Below are positions 46,401 to 57,995 of a DNA stretch of 64,000 nucleotides, piece after piece. How positions within the stretch are numbered: position 1 is the first letter of the stretch; the number at the start of each line of letters is the position of its first letter. The notes under the pieces are model-generated. The model had not been told where the DNA came from. It did no database searches and saw only the letters and a program-made list of their open reading frames with translations. Origin of the DNA: Closterium sp. NIES-65 (taxonomy: Eukaryota > Streptophyta > Zygnematophyceae > Desmidiales > Closteriaceae); the NCBI GenBank assembly GCA_948144175.1, contig CANXME010002486.1, forward strand, positions 5,345,001 to 5,409,000, written 5' to 3'. Made by a program: the position numbers and the translations under genes.

Positions 46401-48394
46401 AGCACCCCTAGAACCGGCACCTCCAGCTCTAGGGTCTCCAACGCCAGGGTCGACAGCACCAGCTGCAGGGCCTCCAGCCCCAGTACCTCCAGCACCAGCA
46501 CCCCCAGAACCGGCACCTCCAGCTCCTGGGTCTCCAACGCTAGGGTCAACAGCACCAGCTGCAGAGCCTCCAGCCCCAGTACCTCCAGCAGCAGCACCCC
46601 CATAACCGGCACCTCCAGGTTTAGGGTCTCCAACGCCAAGGTCGACAACACCAGCTCTAAGGCCTCCAGCCCTAGTGCCTCCAGCAGCAGCACCCCCAGA
46701 GCCGACACCTCCAGCTCTAGGAGTAGTACCAGTCCCGGCAGCTCCAGTACCTCCAGTATGAGCACCTCCAGGACCAGAGACACCAGCACTCCCAGCGCCT
46801 CCACGGCAAGCAGCTCCAGTAGCACGACTCCTCAGGCGGGTACGCGACGCAAGCCAATCTCGTGCCTGCTGTGGTGAGACAGGCCTGCGTTGTGAAATAG
46901 GACCCATAGGAACGCCAGCAGACTCAACACCCCTAGGCTCCGTACCTGCAGGCTCAGCACCCTCAGGCTCCGCACTCCCCTGCACCTCACGTGCACGCTC
47001 AGCACCCCCAGAAGCAGCACCCCCAACAGCACCTCCTGCAGTAGCACCTGAGTCGCTAGTGACCTCTACAGGCTCAGCCAGAAGGGGCGGGTCTAGCTAA
47101 GACACACCAGAAGGAGCAGGACTCTGAGGGGGGAGGGGGTCTACCGGAGGGGGACCTAGAGCGAGGAATAGCGGCGGGGGGGGGGGGGGGGGGAGAGGGG
47201 CAGTGCGGTAGGGGAAGAGATGGTAGAATGAAACCGACTCGTCAAAGGTGACGTCCTGAGAGGGGAAGACACAACGCAAGGTGGGGTGGTAAAACTGCCA
47301 GCCAGGCGCGTCTGGGACAAAACCAAGGAAGACACAGGGAATGGTGCGGGAGGAGAGCTTGTCCGCGGACGTATCGCGGTCAAGGGCACGAGCACCCCAG
47401 ACTCGAAAACGCGACGCATCGCCAACCTCCCCCGTCCAACGCAGTGTGGGCGAAGTCTCCGACAAGGAGACACGAGGCCAGAGGTTGAACTGCTGTGCGG
47501 CGTACCGGACCGCAAACAGCCACAGAAAACGGGGAGCTACCGCATGGATCAAGGAGGTACGATCAACCTCCATGACTAGCCAATGCGGCGCTCAGCAACC
47601 CCAGTTTGCTGCGGTGAGCCCGGAAGCGTGAACGACTGCTCGATGCCCTCCCCCTGATAGAAGGCCCACAAGAGGTCAGAGGTGAACTGACCACCTCTGT
47701 CAGAGTCAGAAGCAGGACAGGCAGGTCCTAGCAAAACCTGCGGTAGAGTCGGAGACGAACTTCTCGGATCCAAGGGATCAGGACAGCATGGACCTTACCC
47801 TTGGTGCGCAAGGGGAAGACCGTGGTGTAACGTGAGTAGTCATCGACAACCAGCAGAAAGTACCGCTCACCGCCTTGTCCACGAACGCGGGCTGGGCCCC
47901 ACACGTCCAGGTGGAGGGTTTGGAGAGGAGCCTCTGTCGGGGGAAACGAGGAGGAGTTAGGAGCGGCGCGCTGCCGCCCCTCGAGGGAAGGCGGCGCATG
48001 CGAGGCAGGGAGGGGAGGGAGAGACCTGGGAAGACCACACACAAGGAGGTGACGATGCATGCCACGGAGACGTGGCAAGGAGGGGTGACCCAGACGGTGG
48101 TGCCAGAGAAGAGTCTGGTGCGATAGGGCGCGAAACTCACAAGGGGAGGCTGCCAGACCTGACGCAGACACTTGGCCGACAGCAGCAACCTGAGGAGACA
48201 CACTCGTCAGTGTGTAAAGACTCGACCCTGGCCGACGGGTGAACGTGGTCATGTGACGGCTAGTCTGTGCACACGTGGAGATCACCACACGCTGCCATGT
48301 AGGGGTGGGGTATTAACCCCCACATCCTGAAGGGCAGCGTTGCTCACCAAGTTCGTCGAGAACAAGGGGAGGTGGAGACCTGACAGTGAGCTAG

Positions 48395-48745
48395 AACTTC
48401 GGGCGCTCAAATCTTGCCAACCGCCTGGAACGAAATGGAGCCACTTGTCGTGGGCGTACAAATAGTCTTAACAAGGGGAATACGAAAAAAAATGAGGCAT
48501 CAAATGCAGCAAACCAATCAGAGTGATGCGCTGGGCAGTCGGGGCCGTGTGCGCACCTATAATGAGCGTACCATGCAGAGTCCGGGCGCTCAAATCTTGC
48601 CAACCGCATGGAACGAAATGGATCCACTTGTTGTAGGCGTGCAAAATCGTCTCATCAAGAGGACTAGCAAAACAAATGAGGCATCAATGCAGTGGACCAA
48701 TCAGAGTGATGAGCCGGGCAGTCGGAGCAGTGCGCGCACGACACC
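48395..48745. repeat. Insertion of a 183-bp tandem pair inside fossil C
   Basis: Two diverged units start at 48401 and 48584 (GGGCGCTCAAATCTTGCCAA). They interrupt the protease-region sequence of fossil C and have no counterpart in Copia A. No terminal inverted repeats or clear target duplication were found. Confidence 0.7.
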
Positions 48746-50394
48746 GCCGGACACGGAAGCACAGTGGTGGACCGGGCAAGAACTGGGCCCCCAAAGGGGT
48801 CAGCAAGAGAGACGGCGACAAGCGCAGGGAGCGGTGTGAGTGTGGTACTGTCACGGAAGAAACAGCGAGAAGCACCTGAGTCAAGCGTGAAGGTGTGCAA
48901 GGCCTCAGCAGGCTCAGTACCGGAGAAAGCAGACTCGCCTGTACCTAAGGCAGCCGCCTCTATACCTGAGTCAGGTGTGAAGGTGTGCAAGGCCTCAGCA
49001 GGCGTAGTACCTGAGAGAGCAGACTCACTAGCACCTAAGACAGCAGGCTCTATACCCGGGTCAGGCAGCATACACAGGTAACAGACACCATCAGCACTAA
49101 CTTCCAATGCATACATAGCAGAGATAATAGCATCAAAGTCAAGAGCAAAAACATCTACACCAGCCTTCCACAGCTCATGCGAGCGAGGGCGCTCATACTC
49201 ATCGCCCATCTCCTCACGCCAGGCGTCGTCAAGGCGGGAGAAGCAGCAGTGCTAGGTGTGGAACCTGTTGCACGTCTGACCCTTGCGGTCACCTATGCGA
49301 ATGACATATGAGCAGCGACCACCACCCCCAGACTTCCCACGCGGAGCAAGCCACTCACGAAGCTGCTGGGGCGTCTGGGGACGTTGCTGGTGCTGCTGTG
49401 TCTGGCCAGTGCCAGTGCCTCCACCCCGACCGCCACCGCCGCCACCACCACCGCCCCGACCACCACCGCCGCCGCCGCTGCCTCCACCACCGCTACCGAC
49501 GCTACCACTCCCGCCAGCACTCCCACCACCAGCCCCTCCGCTACCTCCTCCTCCTCCACCTCCTCCACCACCACCCCCCCCAGAGCCACCTCCGCTGCCC
49601 TTGGCTCCCTTGCCCTTGCCGTTGCGGCTCCTCCCACTAGGAGCAGAAGCACCACCAGCAGACTCAGCACCAAGAAAGTCAGCAGCAGCAGCAGTAGCGA
49701 AGGAGGGGGCGAGGGGAGAGGGATAGCACCCCTCAAAGATGGGGGTGCGAGGAGCGCCGCGAGCAGCACCTACAGCAACAATGCTCTTCTCTGCTGCAAG
49801 GAGGCGCTCCTCTAGGAGGTCTACGGTGAGTTCGGTGGGACTGCGAGCGAGAAAATAGTCCCTGACCTAGCTCAAAGAGTCAGGGAGGTGGGTAACGATA
49901 AAGTGTAGGGCCCAGTACATCGGAGGCGGGTTCTTAGCACAGAACTCTGTGGGGAGGGCGGCGCGAAGGCGAGTGTCGCTAGTGCGAAGGTGGGTGATGA
50001 GATCGGCAACCGTGGCAAAGGTGGACAGCTCAGGAAACAGGTAGGGCAGCATGAGGCGGCTAAGCTCAGCTGTGGCAGGATAGGTGTATCGAGCAACTAG
50101 AGTGACGTATAGGCGTGAGCTCAGCTAACGGCAGGTGGTTGCGAGCGGCTAGGCGGGCAGCAGTGTCACGAGTCTGCCATTGGGAACGGGCACTAAGCTC
50201 AGGGGTGGCAGCGAGAGCGACTTAGGCACCAGGCGTGTGGTCATAAAGCGAGACATTGTCCTTGCTATCGCTCATTAGGAACAGCTGCAGGTCATCAAGC
50301 CAGGCCTCGAACTGAATCGGGCGACCCTCGGCATCGAACGACAGAACGCGGAGGGTGGCCATAGCTGCAGGCGCGGGACTAGCAGGGCAGAGCG

Positions 50395-50800
50395 ATTGCA
50401 GGCAAGCAGTAGTAGCAGCAGCGAGGAGGAGCAGCTGCAGCAAGTAGGAGCAGCAGCAGCAAGGAGGAGCAGCTGCAGCAAGTAGGAGCAGCTGCAGCAA
50501 GTAGTAGCAGCTGCAGCAAGGAGGAGCAGCTGCAGCAAGTATGAGCAGCTGCAGCAAGTAGTAGCAGCCGCAGAAAGGAGCAGCAGCTGCAAGGAGGAGC
50601 AGCAGCAGTAAGGAGGAGCAGCTGCAGCAAGTAGTAGCAGCTGCAGCAAGTAGTAGCAGCTGCAGCAAGTAGTAGCAGCTGCAGCAAGTAGTAGCAGTTG
50701 CAGCAAGTAGTAGCAGCTGCAGTAAGTAGTAGCAGCTGCAGCATGTAGTAGCAAGTAGTAGCAACTGTAGCAAGTAGTAGCACCTGCAGCAAGTAGGAGG
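50395..50800. repeat. AGCAGCTGCAGCAAGTAGT-type repeats in the fossil C leader
   Basis: About 20 degenerate 15-30-bp units lie just upstream, in element orientation, of gag. The Leu/Ala/Cys frames over them are artefacts. Confidence 0.85.
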
Positions 50801-51132
50801 GCCGAACCGCGCGCTGCCAGAAGGGCGGCGTGGCGGGGAAGGAAAGGCGGTGCGCGGGCCCTACAGGTGCGCGACGGGCCAGGCAGGGTCGCGCGCTGCC
50901 AGCAGGGCAGCGCGACTGGCTACCGAGGGCGGCGCGAAGGCCCTAAGGCGATGCGACGGGCGGGGCCAGGCCCTAGGGCGGCGTGACGAGTAAAAAAACG
51001 CACGTCGCGCGGCCAGCAGGGCGACGCGACGGGTGGGGCAGCTCGATAGGCAGGGTAAGGCTACAAAACACGAGACTTAACGGTGGGCCCACTAGGAAAT
51101 TAGGTCCTAAGACCTAACTGCTCTTTATACCA

Positions 51133-51267
51133 TGTTAGAGTAGGTAGGTAGGTGAAGTTGACTATCGAGGGAGTTGGGTACAAGGATGAGAACCCTAAGG
51201 GGTTGTACACTACATTGGCTATCCCACTAAAGCCTAAACCTAATTATAAATCATATATAGTTTGACA
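51133..51267 (-). repeat. 5' LTR of fossil C
   Basis: 135 bp between the primer-site complement and the right 121-bp repeat; TGTCAAAC to CTAACA on the minus strand. Confidence 0.85.
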
Positions 51268-51388
51268 GCCCGAGCATTTTGTGGGCCAAGAACAGCAATG
51301 GAATGCTTTCCTAATAACTCCTAGGTGGTGTCCATAGCAGCATGTCAACATTGGTCATTTGCACAGCACAACTTATTTTGCTGTGATA
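51268..51388. repeat. 121-bp direct repeat, right of fossil C
   Basis: The partner of 43225-43345. It starts at the first base after the right LTR. Confidence 0.9.
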
Positions 51389-52073
51389 TGGAGGGGAAAA
51401 GCAGTCTCTGAAGACTTCTGCAACCATTACGTCAGTTGCAAGTGTTATGTCAACAAAGACTTGTTTCTTTACAACACAAAGAGCCTGTGGACGTCTGTAG
51501 CCATTCGCTGTGAAGTTTAGCATCAATTCAGCATACGAGAGGGCGTGGGTGCAAACAAGTGCACAACGTTAGGTGCTAAAATCAGCACATCTCCTTCCTA
51601 CCATTTTAAGCAGCCTCATGACTCAACCAACCAGGTTATGCTATAACCTGTAGCATCTTTGGCACCAGGAACGGAGTCCTCCTACACTATAGCCTGCCCA
51701 AGCAGCAGCTAGAGTACCGATACCGGTACCGGTACGCCTCAAACACAGCTAGACTACCTTTCTACAGTAGTATAAGTACTATATCCTTCACACAAATGTA
51801 TAGCACTTAGCTTTTGGAGAGGATGCCTGAAACCCCGATTCCACACTGTCCCTGCTCCACCACCGTCCCTAGCTTGTGAGATGTCTCAAATTCCAGTGGT
51901 TGCAGCAGCCCTTTTTGTTTCCCCATACGTTGCCCCTGGCTGTGGCTCCTCTTTATTCGCTGCACTCTATGTGCTGTACTACGAGGTAAAGCACACGTAC
52001 TGTTCCAGTTGGCCATGTCCCCCTTCCTTCCTCCCCCCCCTCCCTTTTGAAAGTCACTGCCATGCCTTGTCTG
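51389..52073. other. Spacer between fossil C and the XTH gene
   Basis: No gene was recognised. A short CCGATACCGGTACCGGTACG repeat is at about 51716. The last part is probably the XTH 3' UTR. Confidence 0.4.
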
Positions 52074-54689
52074 CTACCAGGAGACGTCGGGTGCGGGGGA
52101 GACCACCTTCAAGTCCTCATACTCGCTGTGGGCGGATTCGGCAAAGCATTAGAGTAGAGGAGAGAGATGTGGTTTGAGATAAGATGCCATGGAAATGCGA
52201 AGCCCATGAACTACGCATATGCTGATGCCACGAGAGAAGTGAACGAGAATGGCGTTTTTAACACCAGTGAGTCATGATAAATGTAAACAAAAGCGCATTT
52301 TGTGTATATCCTTAGTGTTACTCACCCGATGTAGGGTTCGTTCCAGCCACGCCAGTCGCCCGACCATCGCCCGTCGAGCACATAGCTCGCATCCCAGATG
52401 GATGCATACGTGTACATGGGTTTCACTGGGTACGGCTCTCCATCCTTGCGCTTCGCCACGCGCACCACCTTTCCATCAATCTGCCATCTGGAGTGCGGGG
52501 AGAATGGAAAGCAGCGGATGAAGGCATTAAAGAGTCAGGCCAAGTTTACCTCAGAATTTTATTTTCACGAATCCGTTTGTTCTGTTGCTTTTGATTCACC
52601 TCGTAAGTCCACTTACATGATTTGATTCTCGTTCCAGAACATGGCGTATTCGTGGAAGTCCGACGAGCAGTCGAACCCTAACGGAATCAAAACCTCCCGC
52701 CCGCCCTTGCCGTCCACGTAGTAGTTTGTCTGCACCTGCCACTTGTCCTTTCCCAGGAACTCGAAATCGATCTCGTCCTGATCCCGGCTGCCTTCTAACG
52801 AGGATAACTGCAAGGCGCGAGAGTGACGTCAGCGGGGGGAGGTGGGGGGGGGGGGGGGGGGGGGGGGGGAAGGATTGGAGCAGGGGGGGTTGGATGGCGA
52901 ACCTTGAGAACTTCGAAAACGCGTCAACGTAGCGCCAAAAGGAAAGAAGATTGGAAGGGGCATCGAGGGGAATCAGCATTGCAGTCTCACTTGCGAGTCT
53001 GCAGACCGCCTTATAACGAGTATAACGGGAGAGCCAAAGAAAGAACGTACATAATAGGACTGCACCAGGCCGCTGATGTCCCCTTTGGGGCACTTGATCC
53101 GCGCGCTGAAGATGCCCGACGGGTACTGCACGTCTGTGCGCACGCGGCTTCCGCCTGCGGGGAAGAAGGAGGGGGAGGCCAGGGGAAGGGGGAGGGGGTG
53201 AGAGGCGGAACGCAGATTGAAAAGTGGCGATCCGCGCGCTGAAAAAGCCCGACGGGGTACTGCACGTCCGAGCGCATGCGGCTTCCGCCAGTGGTGGGGG
53301 GTAAAGGGGAGGCTGAGCGGCGGAGGGGCAAAGAAACTCAGAACTCGAGGCGGCAAAAACGACAAGCTGCCTGACGGGTACTGCACGTCTGAGCACACGC
53401 GTAGGGGAAAAGGCCAGGGGGATGGGGAGGAGGTAGGGAAACTTGGGGGGACGGAGGAAGAGGGGTGGAAGGTGGACACTTGGAATAAAGACTAGCGAGC
53501 ACAACAATCCTTTTCGGAACATTCCCCTTTGTATTCCCCCCTGTTTCCAGTTGACCGCTTCACCATACCCAACGCTAGCCCCACAGAGCCCTTGACGATT
53601 GCCGAGTCGACTCGTAAGTCACCTCATTCCCGTCGTCTCGTAAGCCATGTCATCATAGCCAACGGTATTACCACAGACCCCACACAGTACCCACGACTCA
53701 CGGCAAGGGGTTGACGTGTCCACCCGAATCTTCACATTGTTGCTGTCGACTTCCGAGAATTTCTCGCAGTAGTCGATCTCCAGAGGATCCAACGGCTCTG
53801 CTTCGCCCTTGGTGTCGATCGGGTCTACCTGGCGATCTTTCAGCCATTGGATCCGCTGCCAGTTGGCGTTGTCGTTTTTCTTCAGGTCCGGCATCAACAG
53901 GTTTGCTGCTGTCCGCGCCGCCTCCGCGAGCTCTGCCACCGACGAGTGTGGATCCGCGTTAAGGCACTCCTCGACAAGCGACCGCGCAAACGCGACTTTC
54001 CAGCCCGCTTTAATCAGCGCGCCTTTCTCGGCCAACTCAATCGCCTTGGGAATTTGAAAGTGCGCCCGAACCAGCAACTTCCCGCAGGAACTTGTCTCCT
54101 CCGCGCGCCTCGACGCTGTACCGAGAGTCGCCTCCATATAAGACAGCTGAAGGAGAACGCTTTGGGCGCGCGCCATGCCTTTAACGGGACCGTTGCTGCC
54201 GGGGCCAGTGGGCAGCGTGACAATCTCGCCGATTCCGTCACCAGAGTTGTTTTCGCCATCGTAACCTTTGACTTGGGCGGAATCGAGAACGACACCCGAG
54301 CCTCGCAAAGGGTGGTGACGTCCTTTCGTGCCGGTTCGGTGGCCCTTTTTCTTGCCGTTTCTGCTCTTGTGGCCCCCCTTTTTCCGCGTCGAGTTTCCGC
54401 CGTCCGCGGTGAAGTTTGCGAGGGCGGATTGGATCTGCGCCTCGATTTGCTGCTTCTCGGTTTTGGAGATGACTTTAAGAAGGTCCTTTTGCGTCATGAC
54501 AGGAACTTGGTCGGGCGGAGTGACCTGCACGTGCGCGTCGCAAGGCGCGACGATGAGCGACGCGAGGAAGACTGCCAGGAGCGGGAGGACTATCAGGAAG
54601 GTAGCATGCCTGCTACTAGGGCGGGGCGAGTTTGTTTGAGGGACGAACGACATTGTTTGAGATACGAGTGAGCCTGTGCGAGGACTCAT
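52074..54689 (-). CDS. GH16 xyloglucan endotransglucosylase/hydrolase-like enzyme with N-terminal extension
   Basis: Five phase-consistent exons: 54689-53702, 53154-53051, 52807-52617, 52487-52326 and 52125-52074; 498 aa. A hydrophobic segment FLIVLPLLAVFLASLIVAPC near the N-terminus is a signal peptide or anchor. A Lys/Arg-rich extension of about 270 aa follows. The GH16 part reads SRVRTDVQYPSGIFSARIKC, GDISGLVQSYYLSSLEG, then DQDEIDFEFLGKDKW, where DEIDFEFLG is the XTH catalytic motif (nucleophile and acid/base Glu), QTNYYVDGKGGRE and IDGKVVRVAKRKDGEPYP. XTHs cut and rejoin xyloglucan-type wall glucans outside the cell. The protein ends soon after SGDWRGWNEPYIG, without the usual Cys-containing XET C-terminal region. 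The start may also be the Met at 54653. The region beyond 53702 reads on in frame, so splicing there is inferred. Confidence 0.82.
52838..52872 (+). repeat. Poly-G tract in XTH intron
   Basis: An almost pure G run; on the sense strand it is a C run just before the acceptor of the exon carrying the catalytic motif. Confidence 0.85.
53220..53402 (-). repeat. Upstream copies of the 5' part of XTH exon 2
   Basis: 53220-53295 repeats GGSRMRSDVQYPVG with a CCACTGGCGG-type junction; 53355-53402 repeats the VCSDVQYPSG part. Both lie in the intron upstream of exon 2 (53051-53154). Confidence 0.82.
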
Positions 54690-55664
54690 GTTCGCTATGT
54701 GCTATGTTTCCGAAGAGACGAGAGCCGGACGGTGCGATGTAGTCGTGGTTAGTAGGAATGGAAGGAGGAGTTCGTAGAACGATGCGGCGGCTATGCTGGT
54801 GCAAATGGACTGCTCAACAAACCACCTGGGAACGGCCTTGAGTTGGCCTTAGAAACTGTGGTGAAAGCACCAAACGGGACGAATTTAAGTGTTCCTCGAG
54901 GAAGGGCGCTCATAGCTTGTTTCCGAGAAAGGTCAAGCTTCCAACCATGACCACCCGACAGCTTCAAGTGCTAGCGCTCGTGTGAACGAGCGGGTTCGAG
55001 TGTGCGCCAACCGCCAATGGAAAATTTATCAGTCACAAAATGGAAATGCTTGAGCTAGAAATGGGAGGCATCGACGAAATTCACAAACCCGCTTCAAATC
55101 TCCTCCCCGTGTAGACGTTGCCGTAATTCAAGTGTCCGCTGACAAAGACACATGCGGCTCCGCAATCCGTCCAAATTTACAAATTCACGGCTCGGGAACG
55201 GGCCGCGAAGCAAATAGAGGGGGACATTTGAAGGGCGGGCCTGGCTTGCATATCATCCGCGCTCCAGCATTGCGCGACCAGGTTGTAACCAACCAACCAC
55301 CCGTTCGTTTGGAAGCGCGACTCGGAAGTCAACTCAAAGCACCCAGCAAGTATCCAACCTAGAAGGCTGGGAAAATGGTTCCTTCTTTCGTCTGTACCTC
55401 CACGGGAGGGGAACGTATGGAAGGTTCGGGCAAAACAAACAAATTCTAGGAGGGGTAGCTGCCCCGCTTGACCAAGGCAAACGCCTCCCCCAGTTGTGGG
55501 GGTCAACAAATAGGGGTTGCTGGGGAATCCCGATTCACTTTCCGTTGGGATACTGCACATGCTCTATTTCGTAATGAGTGCGATTGCACAATGTCTACAC
55601 TTATTTACAAACACATGTAAGCATTACAGGTACAGGTATCTAGTTATTGTACAAACACACCTTC
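54690..55664. other. Intergenic region between XTH and expansin genes
   Basis: The 5' flank of XTH and 3' flank of the expansin, both minus-strand. No coding or repeat structure was recognised. Confidence 0.45.
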
Positions 55665-57924
55665 TCATACATGCAGTCCAGCAGTAACATCGATGTATCC
55701 GTCAAACAGTGGGTCATGGTGTTTTTCTTCTCGTGACAGTCTACCGTGTAAAACTGGTGCGTCCGCCACTCCCGCCGACATTAGCGTTTGTAACCTCGCT
55801 CGATTTGATGCTCTGAGTGTACCCATAGCACCAACACTTTTCAAGGAAGGAGGAGCCATGGGAGGTGTTGATCCTAAAGAGCTGAGCGTTGGTGGAGAGG
55901 GAGTAACCGAAGCAGAACCGGATCCTCTAGACTGATCGAAGGTTGCAGCACTTGGAGAGAGGAATCCAATTCCTTGGGTAGGTGATACTGGTGGTGCTGC
56001 CTTCTGCTGCCCAGGAGGAAGAGGCTCCACATCAGAAACAGCAGCAACTGCCACTGGTGCTCCTGGTGCTGCTGGTGGCAGCACTGGTTGTGACACTAGC
56101 AGAGGCGATGGTGGTGGTGGTGGTGGTGGTGGTGGTGGTGGTGGTGGTGGTGGTGGTGGTGGTGGTGGTGGTGGTGGTGGTGGTGGTGGTGGTGGTGGTG
56201 GTGGTGGTGGTGGTGGTGGTGGTGGTGGTCTAACTCTAGGCTTTGCCTTGAAATTGAGCCTGCTTTGATACGCCACTCCGAGAGACCAATCCGGAGGAAC
56301 AGCATTCAGAATCGTCAGCACCTCTCCGTTGCTCGCTGTCACTCTGAACGATAATGACCTCCCGCCATATTTCTTGCTCTTGGAGTAATACGCTCCCCAG
56401 TTGTGTTTGAACCGCTCCCAACCCATCCCACTTCCGTCGTTGACTTCAAACCCGGATATACTTCCAACCCCCGCCACATTATACACCAAAACTTGCAGAT
56501 AATAAGGGTTTCCGGTCATTAGGAAGATTATTCCGCCCTTTTTTCTGCAGGGAACGCGCCTCATCCGCGTTTTGAGAATCCCCGCGCCTCGAATCGGGGA
56601 CAGCACCTGCCAGGCAGGCTCACTCATATCCAGGTGCCGATGCGGAGCGTTACACACGCCGTTACCGCCTGGCGGGCACAGATTGGTAATTGTTATAATC
56701 ACACGCTTTCCAGAGCAGACGCGAAACCCGGGCGGCACGGCCGGCGATCCAAGACACTCGACTTCGTAACACGCGCCGCAAAGCAAACCATTGTTGAAAA
56801 TGCCAATAGATGCCGCAGCGGTCATGGTGCCGTAACCGGTGTTGTACAGGTTACCGTAACCGCATGCGCCGCCCATGGTGCCTGTGGCGTCAGGTTCGCC
56901 ATAGAACGTGGCTGCTGCTTTGTAATCCCAACGTCCCACACCGAACCCGCTGCTGTTGTTGATGCTCACGCTGCCGCTGATGCTGATGCTGCTGTTGCTG
57001 TTGCCTCTGGCGCTGCCTTCGCTGCCGCTGCTGCTGTTGCTGGTTACAGGAGGAGGGATGGGTGATAGAGTTCCAGACACAGTGGCATTGGGGGCACTGG
57101 ATTCAATAACAGGCTTTCCGGGGATGTTACTGCCACCGCCACCGCCACCGCCAACGCCGCTGCCACTGCTGCTGCTGCCGCTACCGCCGCCGCTGCTGCC
57201 GGTGCCGCCGCCGCTGCTGCCGCTGCTGCTACTACTGCCGCTGCTACCATTGTTGATGACAGGAGGAGGGGTGGGCGGTAGGGCTCCGGACACAGTGGCA
57301 TTTGGGGCAGTGGGATTGATGGCAGGCTTTTTGGGGTTGCTACTGCTGCCGCTGCTGCTGTTGGCTGTTCCGTTGCCCTGCCCAGTTGCTGAGCCTGCTG
57401 TCTTGCTGGTGACAGGAGGAGGGCTGGGTGACAGGGCTCCGGACACAGTGGCATTCGGGACAGTGGGTGGGGTGACAGGCTTTTTGGGGTTGCTGGTGCT
57501 GCCACTGCTGCCGCTACTGCTGCTGGCACTTCCGTTGCCTGGGACAGCTGAGCCTGCTGTGTTGCTGGTGGTACCAGTGGGTTTCGTGCTGTTACCCGTT
57601 TGAATGCTCACGCTGCTTTGACTGCTTTGACTGCTTTGACTGCTCTGACTGCCCTTACTGTTCTGACTAGACTGGCTTGTCTGGCTGCTTTGACTGCCTT
57701 GACTGCTTTGACTGCTTTGACTGCTCTGACTGCCCTGACTGTTCTGACTAGACTGGCTTGTCTGGCTGCTTTGACTGCCTTGACTGCTTTGACTGCTTTG
57801 ACTGCTCTGACTGCTCTGGCTGCTTTGGCTGTCGTTGTTGGCTCTACTGTCTCTGCTGCTCTGGCTGTTACTACTTGCGATGCTGCTGGCACTTCTCTTA
57901 CTGTCACTGCTGCTGCTGCTCCTG

Positions 57925-57995
<71 letters not shown>

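Larger units (their letters stand above)
43341..51267 (-). mobile_element. Fossil C: old Ty1/Copia element, broken
   Basis: Short LTRs (about 43341-43482 region boundary at TTCGACA near 43473 on the left; 51133-51267 on the right) are related to those of Copia A. The primer-site complement CTCTTTATACCA precedes the right LTR, giving minus orientation, and the purine tract adjoins the left LTR. Parts in minus order: repeat-rich leader and gag (about 50.8-49.3 kb), protease region (about 48.9 kb), integrase (about 48.2-47.1 kb), a long Gly/Ala-type repetitive spacer (about 47.0-45.9 kb), reverse transcriptase (about 45.2-44.5 kb, YVDDLVF) and RNase H (to about 44.0 kb). It is clearly inactive, with roughly half a dozen or more breaks, and the LTRs differ by about 7-8%. 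Confidence 0.88.

Noticed and set aside
45930-46877. Plus-strand Ser/Thr-rich and Pro/Ala-rich proteins
   Set aside because: Antisense readings of the repetitive spacer between integrase and reverse transcriptase of fossil C.
56100-56305. Poly-His and poly-Val frames
   Set aside because: Other readings of the GGT repeat; the minus-strand poly-Pro frame of the expansin explains them.
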